A stretch of DNA of 64,000 bases from Mesorhizobium sp. LMG 17147 (GCF_024297145.1 NZ_JANCTC010000002.1:248001-312000); one strand, 5' to 3'. Shown: positions 26,165-35,409, numbered from the stretch's first letter. Made by a program: numbers and translations. The notes: generated by a model not told the origin, from the sequence alone.

Positions 26165-27148
26165 TTAGCCGGCGTCCGGCTGGCGAATATCGATGTCGCT
26201 GAGATAGGTAACCACGGTGAAATGGGAGGTTGCCGCCGTCAGCGCGCCGATCACCAGCACCATGACAGCGACCCCGAGATAACCCGCCGAGCCGATGGCG
26301 AAATTGCCGAACAGGGCGGTCGCCTGGTCGGCCTGCGGTGTCGCCATATTGCGTGACGACCACCAGGAGAAGGCGATGAAGACGAGGATCGCCGCGGCGC
26401 CGCCCGCCGCGGCGCCCTTCATGCCGGTGACCAGAAAATGCCGGCGGAATTCGCGCGCGATGAAGCGTGCCTCGGCGCCGACGAAATGCAGCACCTCGAT
26501 GATGTGGCCATTGCCGGCCATGGCGCCGCGCGTCGCGAATACAACGGTCAGCACCGTCGCAGACAGCATCAGCGCCAGCACTGCGATACCGATCGTTACC
26601 GTGGTGCGGGCCATAGCAACCAGCCGGTCGACCCAGGTGCGATGATCGTCGAGCGAGGCGCTCGGCAGCTTCGGCGTGATTGCCGCACGCAGTGCGGCGA
26701 AATCGGGCGGACTGTTCTCGTCAATGGTGATGATGATCAGGCGCGGCACCGGCAGCTCATCGATGTTCAGGCCCGAGCCCAGCCAAGGCTCGAGCAGTCG
26801 GGCCGTTGCTTCGCGATCGACGATCCTGGCGCTTTTCACGCCAGGGAACTCGCCGGCGATCTGCGAGGCAAGCGCAAGTGCGGCCTCCATGTCGAGGCCG
26901 TCGACCGGCTTGATCTGGATGGTCGCTTCGCGCGAGATCTGGTTCTCCCAGACGGAGGCGGTGTCACGCACCAGCGTGACTGCGCCAAACGTCAGGCAGG
27001 ACAGAAACGTCATGATGGCGATGACCAGCACCAGCGCCCGGCCGGCGATGTTCTGCGCCGGCACGATCGGCGCCATCTTGCGCTGGACGCGGGGCTTTGC
27101 CGCCGCGGCGTCCTGACCCTCGAAATGTTCTACGGAGAGCTCAGTCAT
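26165..27148 (-). CDS. ftsX: Cell division protein FtsX (ABC permease)
   Basis: 327 residues with four membrane helices: one near 40-60, and three in the C-terminal third after a periplasmic domain that holds the EIE-like substrate region. FtsX anchors FtsE at the divisome and transmits ATP hydrolysis to periplasmic amidase activation. It overlaps ftsE by 8 bases, giving tight translational coupling. The short Lys/Arg-rich N-terminus (AAAKPRVQRKM) is cytosolic. Confidence 0.92.
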   Translation of the reverse strand: MTELSVEHFEGQDAAAAKPRVQRKMAPIVPAQNIAGRALVLVIAIMTFLSCLTFGAVTLVRDTASVWENQISREATIQIKPVDGLDMEAALALASQIAGEFPGVKSARIVDREATARLLEPWLGSGLNIDELPVPRLIIITIDENSPPDFAALRAAITPKLPSASLDDHRTWVDRLVAMARTTVTIGIAVLALMLSATVLTVVFATRGAMAGNGHIIEVLHFVGAEARFIAREFRRHFLVTGMKGAAAGGAAAILVFIAFSWWSSRNMATPQADQATALFGNFAIGSAGYLGVAVMVLVIGALTAATSHFTVVTYLSDIDIRQPDAG

Positions 27149-27800
27149 AGATGTCCAGCCTTCCGCCGGCCAGGATCATTCGCCGTGCGTCGACCTGTTC
27201 CATCAGGCCGAGGTCGTGGGTGGCGATCACCACGGCTGTCCCCAGCCGGTTGAGCTCGATGAACAACCGCAGCAAGCGTCGCGCCAGCGGCGGGTCGACA
27301 TTGCCGGTAGGCTCGTCGGCGAGCAGAATCTCGGGCTGCTCGATCAACGCCCGGGCGATGGCGGCGCGCTGCTTCTCGCCGCCAGACAGCACCGGCGGCA
27401 GCACATGCATGCGCTCGCCGAGGCCGACCCATTTCAGCAACTCGGTGACGTCGGTGCGGTAGGTCGCCTCCTCGCGGCCGCGCACGCGTAGCGGCAAGGC
27501 CACGTTCTCATAGGTGGTCATATGGTCGAGCAGGCGAAAATCCTGGAACACCACGCCGATGCGCCGTCTCAGATGCGGCAATTCGGTGCGCGAGATGCGC
27601 GAACGGTCTTTGCCGAAAATGGTGATCAGGCCGCGCGTCGGCTTCAGCGACATGAACAAAAGCCGCAGCAACGTCGTCTTGCCGGCGCCTGAAGGTCCGC
27701 TCAGGAACTGAAAGGAGCGCTCCGGAATGTGCAAGGAGATGTCGCGGAGAATCTCCGGACCCATGCCATAGCGGAGGCCGACATTTTCGAAGCGGATCAC
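27141..27800 (-). CDS. ftsE: Cell division ATP-binding protein FtsE
   Basis: 219 residues, standard length. Walker A GPSGAGKTT, Q-loop VVFQDFRLLDHMTTYENVA, signature LSGGEKQRAAIARALIE, Walker B ILLADEPTGNVD, switch His in THDLGLME. It forms the FtsEX complex at the septum. A CtrA-type box lies 71-85 bases upstream of its ATG. Confidence 0.96.
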   Translation of the reverse strand: MIRFENVGLRYGMGPEILRDISLHIPERSFQFLSGPSGAGKTTLLRLLFMSLKPTRGLITIFGKDRSRISRTELPHLRRRIGVVFQDFRLLDHMTTYENVALPLRVRGREEATYRTDVTELLKWVGLGERMHVLPPVLSGGEKQRAAIARALIEQPEILLADEPTGNVDPPLARRLLRLFIELNRLGTAVVIATHDLGLMEQVDARRMILAGGRLDIYD

Positions 27801-27870
27801 TTTCGACGACCTGAAATTCTTGGCGGCAAGATGCCAGCCCTTTCTGTGGTAAGACCATCGGCCGGCATGG

Positions 27871-27885
27871 TTAACCGACGGTTAA
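27871..27885. promoter_or_regulatory. CtrA-type binding box upstream of ftsEX
   Basis: TTAA-CCGACGG-TTAA, an exact TTAA-N7-TTAA match. A GANTC (CcrM) site GAGTC follows at 27904-27908. A further half-site, GTTAACC, lies near 27931. The box is between ftsE (minus) and the membrane protein gene at 27992 (plus). Confidence 0.7.
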
Positions 27886-27991
27886 TTTGGCGGCTTTTCG
27901 AGCGAGTCACAGGGGTTCCGGTGGGGAAGCGTTAACCATTTCCGTTTACCCAAAAGAAACGAACAGCGAACAGGTGCTGTAGTGTCAGGCC

Positions 27992-28327
27992 ATGATGGCT
28001 GAGGATCGAACCGCGCGCCCGGTTTCCGGCGAAATCATGACCGATCCGGCTGCCGGGCCGGAACGCATCATGCATGACGTGACCGCCGACGTCATCGATG
28101 CCGACTATGAGGTGCTGCCCCGCCATTTTACACGTCCAGACTTTGCGCCGCCGCCTGCCCGGATGATTTCCACGCCTTCGATCGAAGGCATGGACATGTT
28201 GCGCAAGCCCGAAACCGCCGTCGAACGGCCGCTGTGGGTGCACGGTGGGCCGATCTTCTGGATTGTCGGCGTCGGTGCCGCCTTTGCCGCCTTCTGGATG
28301 TCGGGCGGCCATGCGCTGGTTCGTTAG
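27992..28327 (+). CDS. Conserved hypothetical single-pass membrane protein
   Basis: 111 residues. A mainly polar, acidic N-terminal 85 residues (DVTADVIDADYEVLPRHF, Pro-rich APPPARM) is followed by one C-terminal helix (GPIFWIVGVGAAFAAFWM), giving a likely tail-anchored or N-in topology. No family recognised beyond rhizobial conservation. Its 5' region is shared with ftsE and holds the CtrA box, so it may be co-regulated. Confidence 0.65.
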   Translation: MMAEDRTARPVSGEIMTDPAAGPERIMHDVTADVIDADYEVLPRHFTRPDFAPPPARMISTPSIEGMDMLRKPETAVERPLWVHGGPIFWIVGVGAAFAAFWMSGGHALVR

Positions 28328-28513
28328 AACGGCGCCAGAAAATCAACAGGTCACCAGGTAAACGATTCGCGACGCGCTGGGAGCATCCGACGGTTCGCGG
28401 GCGTCCTGCGAAAGATTTGGCCTTGCCAGCCGGCTCGACATGCCTAGAAACGGGGTTGAAGACCGTTTCGGTCGGCTTCGCCTACATGGCGATCATTTCT
28501 GGAAGGGCAGCCA

Positions 28514-29056
28514 ATGCCAGTTGTGCGCGGCAAGGACATCGAAGTCCTGTTTTCAGCGTCCGCCATTGCGCGGCGGAACCTGGAACTTGCCAAGGAGATC
28601 GCCGGGCACGACTACCACGACCTTCTGGTAATCTCGGTGCTGAAGGGATCATTCATCTTCGCCGCCGATCTTATCCGTGCCATGCACGATGTCGGCCTGT
28701 CGCCGGAGGTCGAGTTCATCTTCATCTCCAGCTATGGCGCCGGCACGACCAGCGGTGAGGTGAGGGTGCTGCGCGACATCGACAACGAGGTCGCCGGTCG
28801 CGACGTGCTTCTCATCGACGACATTCTGGAATCCGGCAAAACGCTGAGTTTCACCCGCGACCTCATGCTGTCGCGCGGCGCGAGGAGCTGTGCCATCGCC
28901 GTGCTGCTCGACAAGCGCATGCGCCGCCAGACCACGCTCAACGCCGACTATGTCGGCTTCGACTGCCCCGATTATTTCGTCGTCGGCTATGGCATGGACG
29001 TCGCCCACGCGTTTCGCGAATTGCCGTTCGTCGGCATCGTCAAGGGCGACGCCTAG
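28514..29056 (+). CDS. hpt: Hypoxanthine phosphoribosyltransferase
   Basis: 180 residues. Type I phosphoribosyltransferase: the PRPP loop VLLIDDILESGKTL, the N-terminal KGSFIFAADLIRAM and FDCPDYFVVGYGMD for purine binding. Salvages hypoxanthine (and often guanine) to IMP/GMP with PRPP. It begins 186 bases after the membrane protein; cpdR follows 61 bases later. Confidence 0.95.
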   Translation: MPVVRGKDIEVLFSASAIARRNLELAKEIAGHDYHDLLVISVLKGSFIFAADLIRAMHDVGLSPEVEFIFISSYGAGTTSGEVRVLRDIDNEVAGRDVLLIDDILESGKTLSFTRDLMLSRGARSCAIAVLLDKRMRRQTTLNADYVGFDCPDYFVVGYGMDVAHAFRELPFVGIVKGDA

Positions 29057-29117
29057 TTGGGTTGTCGCCGCTCGCGGTTCAGGAAACATCAACTTTTCCT
29101 CGCCAAATATCCTGCCC

Positions 29118-29489
29118 ATGGCAAAGCTCCTGATCGTCGAGGACGATGAATCCGTCCGCAGCCTCGCCGCCCGTGCGCTCGAACGCGCCGGGCATAATGT
29201 CACTGTTGCTGCCGATGGCGCGCACGGTCCTTCTCTGATCGGGGCGGCGCAGGGGGGCTACGACCTTGTGCTGTCCGACATCCGCATGCCGGAAATGGAC
29301 GGCATCGAGATGGCCAAGGCGGCAGCGGCGCTGTTCCCGGCGGTGAAGATCGTGCTGATGACCGGCTATGCCGACCAACGCGAGCGCGCCGAGGGATTGG
29401 ACGGCATTATTCTCGACGTCGTGCAAAAACCGTTCGCGCTGGCTGAAATCCGCGCCCGTGTGGAACAGGCGCTCGCCTGCTTCGCCTAA
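29118..29489 (+). CDS. cpdR: Single-domain response regulator CpdR
   Basis: 123 residues, a lone receiver domain. Acidic pair near 9-10 (VEDDES), phospho-acceptor Asp54 in LVLSDIRMPEMDG, Thr/Lys switch residues in LMTGYAD and VVQKPF. CpdR in Caulobacter and Sinorhizobium, when unphosphorylated, places ClpXP at the pole and promotes CtrA pathway degradation; phosphorylation comes from the CckA-ChpT relay. No output domain is present, as expected. Confidence 0.9.
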   Translation: MAKLLIVEDDESVRSLAARALERAGHNVTVAADGAHGPSLIGAAQGGYDLVLSDIRMPEMDGIEMAKAAAALFPAVKIVLMTGYADQRERAEGLDGIILDVVQKPFALAEIRARVEQALACFA

Positions 29490-29507
29490 CGCCAAGGCCG
29501 ACCGCCT

Positions 29508-30458
29508 TCAGGCAGGGTCGCAGGTCGCCGCAATGGCTGGCTCGCCGCTCCGGCGCCGGCCGGCATTGAGCGCAAAAAGCCCGGCGCCGATGATGAGGGC
29601 TGCGCCGGCCGCCGTCGCTGGTCGCGGCATTTCGGCAAAGAACAGAAAACCCCATAGCGGCGACCAGATGATACCGGTGTATTCGAAGGTGGCGACGCTG
29701 TTGGCGGGCGCCAGCCGGTAGGCCTGCGACAACAGGATCATTCCGGCCGAGGCAACGAAGCCGCATGCCGCCATCTTGAGGAGATCCGGCGTCGCCGGCC
29801 AGGCCCATGGCCGGACGAGGAACTCGAGGCTCGGATGCACGGCGTGGTCAATGCCTGCCAGCCAAAACAATGCCGCTACCAAGGCCGCGCCGACCAGATA
29901 GGCGCCGTTCTGATAGAACGCCATGACGGTCGAGGATTCGGTGTCGCCGATCTTGCGCGCCATCAGCTGCGAGAAACCGTAGAGCAGAGCCGAACCTAGC
30001 GACAGCAGCGCCGCCCAGTCGAACAAGCCGGCGCCTGGGCGCACCATCACCAGCACGCCGAGCATGCCGACCAGGACGGTGGCGAGCGCCTGCCAGGACA
30101 CGCGTTCGCCGAGATAGGGGCCGGCCAGCGCCATGATGAACAGCGGCGCCATGAAATAGAGCGCCACCGCGTCAGCCAGCGGCAGGGCGGCGATTGCCAG
30201 ATAGTAGGCCGTGTAGGAGGTGAACTGGATGAAGGCGCGCATCGTCAGCATGCCGAACCGCTTCGACAGGATTGCCTGCAATCCGACATCGGCGTGGACG
30301 AGGAAAACCAGGATCGGCAAGGCGACGATCGAGCGGATCGCCATCACCTCGGTGACCGGATAGTGGCTCGACACCGCCTTGACCAGCGGGTCCTGCAGCG
30401 AAAAGACCAGTACGCCGAGACAGAGGCTGAGGATGCCGAGCACAAGCCGATTCTGCAT
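29508..30458 (-). CDS. EamA/DMT family transporter
   Basis: 316 residues from ATG 30458 (MQNRLVLGILSLCLGVL), set by family start; the frame upstream to 30662 is not coding. Ten helices, two EamA repeats, with VFSLQDPLVKAVSSHYPVTEVMAIRS in the first. Likely exports amino acids, acids or nucleosides. Divergent from LysR at 30682, a typical regulator-exporter pairing. Confidence 0.83.
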   Translation of the reverse strand: MQNRLVLGILSLCLGVLVFSLQDPLVKAVSSHYPVTEVMAIRSIVALPILVFLVHADVGLQAILSKRFGMLTMRAFIQFTSYTAYYLAIAALPLADAVALYFMAPLFIMALAGPYLGERVSWQALATVLVGMLGVLVMVRPGAGLFDWAALLSLGSALLYGFSQLMARKIGDTESSTVMAFYQNGAYLVGAALVAALFWLAGIDHAVHPSLEFLVRPWAWPATPDLLKMAACGFVASAGMILLSQAYRLAPANSVATFEYTGIIWSPLWGFLFFAEMPRPATAAGAALIIGAGLFALNAGRRRSGEPAIAATCDPA

Positions 30459-30621
30459 AGGCGCTCCTGTCCCCGCGTGCGCGGCCGAAAGCAGGCCTGC
30501 ATCCGGGTAAAAAGAACCCGCCGCCATTTCGGGCAGCGGGTACGAGTGAGGACTTTTGATTGGTCCGCGGCCGATTTCGCGGCCGCATATCCAATGGGTA
30601 AGGCGAACTATCGTCCGCCGT

Positions 30622-30662
30622 TTGACATGTTGCAAACGAATTGGAATGATGCCAGCAATCAT
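30622..30662 (+). promoter_or_regulatory. Promoter and putative operator of the LysR gene
   Basis: TTGACA (30622-30627), 17-base spacer, AATGAT (30645-30650). ATGAT-N7-ATCAT (30646-30662) overlaps the -10, as expected for autoregulation. Confidence 0.5.
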
Positions 30663-30681
30663 ATGTTCTTATGGCGGGCAC

Positions 30682-31539
30682 ATGCGACCCAATCTCGACA
30701 GCGACCTGTTGCGAACCTTCGTGGCGGTCGCCGACAGTGGCAATTTCACCAAGGCGGCGGAGCGGGCCGGCCGCACCCAGTCGGCGGTCTCGATGCAGAT
30801 GAAGAAGCTTGAAGGCATGATCGGCGACAGCCTGTTCGAGCGCGGCTCGCGCGGTGTGGCGCTGACACGGCGCGGCGGCGAGCTCATCGCCAACGCCAGG
30901 CGCATCGTTTCACTGCTCGACGAGACGGCGGCATCGATGGTCGCGGCGCCGCTTGGCGGGCCGGTGCGCATCGGTATCCCGGAGGAATATGGCCACGCGA
31001 TCCTATCGCGCGCGCTCGGCGCCTTTGCCAAGCGCCATCCTCAGGTCGACATCACCGTCCGCTACGCGCATTCCGGTGCGCAGATCGCGGCGCTCGCCGC
31101 TGGCGAGCTCGATCTGGCGGTGGTATTCGAATGGCAGGATCTATCGGGCGGTGAGGTGCTGATGCATGACCCGACCGTATGGGTGACGTCAGAGCTGCAT
31201 CACATGCATGAGGAGCGGCCGGTGCCGATCGCGCTCTACAACCGTGCCGGTTGGTGCAAGGATTTCGCGATAAAGTCGCTGGAACAGCGCGATCTCGCCT
31301 ATCGTGTCGCCTACACCAGCGATACCAATGGCGGCCTGCGGCTCGCCGTCACCTCCGGGCTGGCGGTTGCGCCGATCTCGCGCAGCAACATCCCGGCCGG
31401 CTGCCGCGAGCTTACGACCGCCGACGGGTTCGGCGACATCGATTCCTCGAACGTGGTGCTGCGGCGCAACCCGAACGCTTCCGGCGAGGCCATCGACGGC
31501 ATGGAAGAGGCGATCCGCGAGGCTTTCACCAACCGTTAA
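30682..31539 (+). CDS. LysR family transcriptional regulator
   Basis: 285 residues from ATG 30682 (MRPNLDSDLLRTFVAV). Winged helix FTKAAERAGRTQSAVSMQMKK, then effector-binding domain with GPVRIGIPEEYG and AALAAGELDLAVVF. A cytosolic regulator whose probable partner is the divergent DMT transporter at 30458. Effector unknown. Confidence 0.9.
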   Translation: MRPNLDSDLLRTFVAVADSGNFTKAAERAGRTQSAVSMQMKKLEGMIGDSLFERGSRGVALTRRGGELIANARRIVSLLDETAASMVAAPLGGPVRIGIPEEYGHAILSRALGAFAKRHPQVDITVRYAHSGAQIAALAAGELDLAVVFEWQDLSGGEVLMHDPTVWVTSELHHMHEERPVPIALYNRAGWCKDFAIKSLEQRDLAYRVAYTSDTNGGLRLAVTSGLAVAPISRSNIPAGCRELTTADGFGDIDSSNVVLRRNPNASGEAIDGMEEAIREAFTNR

Positions 31540-31610
31540 AGAATGCCGCTCAGTCCGGCGGTGGCGGCCACCACGGACCGCGCGCGGCGATCTTCCGAAT
31601 ACAGGCAGCC

Positions 31611-34226
31611 TTACTTCAGCTCCAGCAGCCGTTCCAGATAGCTGCGCTCGATATCGGGGCTGAGTGCATTGCCGAGCCGCTTGCGGATCGCTTCGAGGAT
31701 TTGGCGGGCACGCTGCACGTCGATCTCGTCAGGCACTCTCACCGAACTCCCGTCATCGGGACCCTCGCTGGTGCGGGGCCGCCCGAGCGGGTCACGGTCG
31801 GCATTCTGCTGTCGTCCGCCCTGGCCGTTGCCGCCCTGGTCGCCTTGCATCGCCTGCAATTGCTTCATCATGTCCTTGGCGCCCCTGCGCAAGGCTTCCA
31901 ATGCGCGGCCCTGGTGACCGACGGCCTGGTCGCCTTCGCCCTCGCCGAGCGCCTGTTCGGCATTGCCCATCGATTTGCCGGCCTCGCCAAACCCCTCATT
32001 GGGGTCGAGGCCCATGCCTTCGAGGCTCTTCCTCAATTGATCGAGCTCGCTCTGCAGCTTGCCCTGGCCTTCCTGCAACTGCTTCATCGCATCGGCGAAT
32101 TCCTGCGGCGTCATCTGCCCCGGCCGGCCGAGCGGATCGCGGTCGTCGCCCAGGCCGGGCCTGCCCTGTTCGTCCATCGGGCCCGGCTCACCGTTCTCGC
32201 CGAGCTGCTCGTCGCGGTTCTGCCCGCGCTGTTGCTGGCCACGCTGCATCTGGTCCATGCGGAAGGTGTCGTTCATCATCTCCTGCTGGCGCCGCATGAT
32301 CTCGCCCAGCTTATCCATCTGCTGGCGCATCTCGCTGTCCTGCTGACCGCCTTGTTGCTGGCGGCCTGCCTGCAGATTGTTCATCATGTCCTGCAGCTCA
32401 GACAGCAATTGCTGCGCCTGGTCGCGATTGCCGGATTTCGCCAGGTTCTCGATCTGGTCCATCATGCGGTCGATGTCGCTCTGGCGCAGTTCCCGGCCGT
32501 TCTGCTGCATCTGTGGCGCATTCGGATTCTGCTGCGCCCGCGCCGCGAATTCCTGCAGGAACTGGTTCATCGCCTCGCGCAGTTCCTTCATCGCCTTCTC
32601 GATCTCCTGGTCGCTGGCGCCGTTCTTGATCGCATCCTGCAGTGCCTGCTGCGCCTGGCGCAGCCGCTTCTCAGCCGCCGACAGATTGCCTTCCTCGATG
32701 CCGAGCGCGATCTCCCAGAGGTAGGCGACCTCGTCGCGCAACTGGTCGTCGCTGTCGGCCATCTTCAGCCGGGTGCGGGCGCTCATGATGGCGAGGTAGT
32801 GCGTCATGTTGTCGAACGTGTCTTCGGGCCTGAGCGTGATCGCATCCATCAGGTCGAGCACGCGGTCCTTGGCATAGGCGTCGAGCGCCAGCATGCGGCG
32901 CTGCTCGACAACAGCCCGCGCCAACGGGTTGGAGAATGGCCGCTCCGGCATCACCAGCGTCTTGGTTTCGCTGGTCGCCGTGTGTCCGCCACCATCGGTG
33001 GCGACAAGCGACAGCTTGACGTTGCCACCGGCCCAGACATGGTCGGTCAGGTCCTTCGTCGTCTTAGCGGCATTGGCCTTGCCGCCGCGGCGCGGCAACG
33101 TCAGCGGCATTTCCGGCGGGCCATAGAGCGGATGCGCGTTGGGCGGCTGCGGATCGGCCAATGCGAAAACCGCCTTGGCGGAGGCCGCGCCATAGTCGTC
33201 GTCGATCTGGTAGTTGAGTTCGAAGGCGCCGTTGACGGCGCGCTTCGGCTCGCCGACAAAGCGGATCTGCGGCGGCTTGTCGGGAATTACGGCGAAGGCC
33301 CAGCGGCCGAGCTCGCCGTCGCCGGACTGCAGCGTCAGCGTGCCGTCGGCCGTCAACTTGCCGCTGAACTGGCGCACGGTGGAAGGCGTTGCCGGAGCTG
33401 CCTCAGTCTTGGCGGCTTGCGGCCCGGTCGGATCGATGGCGCGGGTGTTGCCGCCGGTGTCGGCGTAACTCAGCGTTTCCTCGCCCGAACCGCCGGTGAC
33501 GCGCAGCGACACATCGCTGCCCTCCGGAACGGTGAAGGTCGGCGCCGCTTGAGTGGCGTTGTTGGCAAGGACTGGGGCGTTCAGGAATATCGGCGGCCTG
33601 CCGGTATAGGCCGGCGGCGTCACCCAGGCATCAATGCGCGGCGGCACGACGTCGCGGGCGGCACGGGCAACAAAGCCGTCGCCCAGCCTGCCGCCCGACG
33701 GCCCGAAGGAGAAGGCAAAGGCAGTGACCAACAAAAGCGCGGCAACGGCGCGCAACGCCCACGGGTCGCGTTCCGGCACGCGTGTGCGCGGCACGTCGCC
33801 GCCAAGCTCGCCCAGCCGGTCCGCCATGCGCCGCTGATGCTCGCGCCACAGTGCTTGCGAAAAAATGCTTTCCTTGCCGCTCGGGCGATCGGTCTGGACC
33901 TGCACCGGGCTGTGCAGCAATCGGTTGGCCGCCTCGATGCGGCGGTCGACCTCGGCACTGGATGGCGTGCGGAAGAAACGCAGCGGATAGAGTGCGGCAA
34001 GCGCTGCGACGCCGAATGCCGTGATAAGACCGATCCGCGCCAGATCGGGCAAAAATGGGAACAGGCCGAGCCACGAAATGCTGAGGAACAGGCTGGCGAC
34101 GATGATCAGCGGCAGCAGCAATGGCCAGCCGCGTTCGACGATTATCGAGACCTGCGTCCCCAGCCGGCTCAAGGCAAGGCGCCTGGCCAGACTGCGGTCG
34201 CTGGTGAAAATGGGTCGTTGCGTCAT
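31611..34226 (-). CDS. DUF4175/TIGR02302 family large membrane protein
   Basis: 871 residues. Two membrane helices at about 30-80 (LLPLIIVASLFLSISWLGL) and another near 150 (AVAALLLVTAFAFSF). Then a mixed region, and from about residue 500 a long Gln/Met-rich, coiled-coil-prone C-terminus (QQALQDAI, REAMNQFLQEFAARAQQ, SELQDMMNNLQAGRQQQGG). The motif DRDPLGRP occurs twice, about 110 residues apart. Family is alphaproteobacterial, function unknown. The C-terminus is low in complexity but retains coding periodicity. A 1023-residue antisense frame over it is a compositional artefact. Confidence 0.85.
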   Translation of the reverse strand: MTQRPIFTSDRSLARRLALSRLGTQVSIIVERGWPLLLPLIIVASLFLSISWLGLFPFLPDLARIGLITAFGVAALAALYPLRFFRTPSSAEVDRRIEAANRLLHSPVQVQTDRPSGKESIFSQALWREHQRRMADRLGELGGDVPRTRVPERDPWALRAVAALLLVTAFAFSFGPSGGRLGDGFVARAARDVVPPRIDAWVTPPAYTGRPPIFLNAPVLANNATQAAPTFTVPEGSDVSLRVTGGSGEETLSYADTGGNTRAIDPTGPQAAKTEAAPATPSTVRQFSGKLTADGTLTLQSGDGELGRWAFAVIPDKPPQIRFVGEPKRAVNGAFELNYQIDDDYGAASAKAVFALADPQPPNAHPLYGPPEMPLTLPRRGGKANAAKTTKDLTDHVWAGGNVKLSLVATDGGGHTATSETKTLVMPERPFSNPLARAVVEQRRMLALDAYAKDRVLDLMDAITLRPEDTFDNMTHYLAIMSARTRLKMADSDDQLRDEVAYLWEIALGIEEGNLSAAEKRLRQAQQALQDAIKNGASDQEIEKAMKELREAMNQFLQEFAARAQQNPNAPQMQQNGRELRQSDIDRMMDQIENLAKSGNRDQAQQLLSELQDMMNNLQAGRQQQGGQQDSEMRQQMDKLGEIMRRQQEMMNDTFRMDQMQRGQQQRGQNRDEQLGENGEPGPMDEQGRPGLGDDRDPLGRPGQMTPQEFADAMKQLQEGQGKLQSELDQLRKSLEGMGLDPNEGFGEAGKSMGNAEQALGEGEGDQAVGHQGRALEALRRGAKDMMKQLQAMQGDQGGNGQGGRQQNADRDPLGRPRTSEGPDDGSSVRVPDEIDVQRARQILEAIRKRLGNALSPDIERSYLERLLELK

Positions 34227-34438
34227 CGGCCCTTCCTGGCCGGGCGGGATAGCCCAGGCCTCACGAGTCTATCGCATGGGCCCGAAAAGTCGATTTCCGG
34301 GAAGCACGATGCGAAGACCTAAAATCTTAGCGCGTACTTCGTGCGTCCAAGCGGATGCACATCGCCCTAAGGATACCAACAAACACGGCGAAGGCGAGGC
34401 GGTTCCCCAAAACGTGAACAATAATGCCCCGCATATTG

Positions 34439-35380
34439 TCAGAATTTCGCCGGATTGGCGTTTGCGCCGCAGACCAGTACGGCAACGCGCTCGCCTCTAG
34501 CCGGTGCGTAGCGGCCGGACAGGAGCGCCGCGAAGGCGGCCGCACCGCCCGGCTCGGAGATGATTCGCACGCGGTCCCACAGCGCCGCCTGGGCGGCGAT
34601 AATGTCGTCGTCGCCGACCAGGATCGAGCGCTCGACGAATGCCTCGGCGATAGGAAACATCATTTCGCCGACACGCTTTGGCGCGAGCGAATCGGCGGCG
34701 ACGCCCTCAGCCGGCGCGTCGACGGGTCGGCCCGCCGCGAACGCGCGATGAAGCGTCGGCGCACCCTCCGGCTCGACCGCGATGATCCTGATGCGGCCGG
34801 AAAACCAGGCGGCGATGCCGCCGATCAGGCCGCCGCCGCCGACAGCGACCAGCAGGGTGTCGAGCTTCGGCAGGTCGGCCTCGATTTCGAGGCCGAGCGT
34901 GCCCTGCCCGACCAGCGTCTCCTCCTGGTTGAAGGCGTGGATCTGCAGGGCGCCGGATTTTTCGGCGAAGCTCTCGCTGGCGGCCAGCGCCTCGGCATAA
35001 CGGGCGCCGCCGACGATCAGCTCGGCGCCGTAGCCGCGGATGCGGTCCAGCTTGGCCTGCGGGCTCACTTCGGGAACAAAGATGGTCGCCTTGTGGCCGA
35101 GTCGCATGGCGGCATAGGCGACGGCGGCGCCGTGATTGCCGCCCGATGCGGCGACGACGCCGGCCGCAGGAACCGGCCGTTCGAGGAGATTGGTGAACGC
35201 ACCACGCGCCTTGAACGAGCCGGAATGCTGCAAGCACTCAAGCTTCAGGTCGACCGGCAGAACCGGGCGGCCGAAATCGGCCATGTCGACGCGCAGCACC
35301 GGCGTGTGGCGCACGAAGGGCCGGATGCGTGGTTCCATCGCCGCAATGCGCTCGCGTGTGATCGTGTGGCCGTGCAGCAT
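34439..35380 (-). CDS. Threonine/serine dehydratase-like PLP enzyme
   Basis: 313 residues from ATG 35380, with GGGAG upstream; ATG 35416 is also in frame. Fold type II PLP enzyme: lysine in SGSFKARGAFTNLL, the phosphate loop VGGGGLIGGIAAWF, and AASGGNHGAAVAYAA. Length and lack of an ACT domain match catabolic-type threonine ammonia-lyase or serine racemase-like enzymes; which one is unclear. Divergent ArsR gene, probably its regulator. Confidence 0.87.
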   Translation of the reverse strand: MLHGHTITRERIAAMEPRIRPFVRHTPVLRVDMADFGRPVLPVDLKLECLQHSGSFKARGAFTNLLERPVPAAGVVAASGGNHGAAVAYAAMRLGHKATIFVPEVSPQAKLDRIRGYGAELIVGGARYAEALAASESFAEKSGALQIHAFNQEETLVGQGTLGLEIEADLPKLDTLLVAVGGGGLIGGIAAWFSGRIRIIAVEPEGAPTLHRAFAAGRPVDAPAEGVAADSLAPKRVGEMMFPIAEAFVERSILVGDDDIIAAQAALWDRVRIISEPGGAAAFAALLSGRYAPARGERVAVLVCGANANPAKF

Positions 35381-35409
35381 GCTTTCACTCCCAGGGCTGA
35401 CATTCAGAG

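Noticed and set aside
31251..34322. A 1023-residue open frame antisense to the DUF4175 gene
   Set aside because: Its protein is biased in composition (Leu/His/Arg-rich) and lacks any domain. The opposite strand has clear coding periodicity and family similarity.
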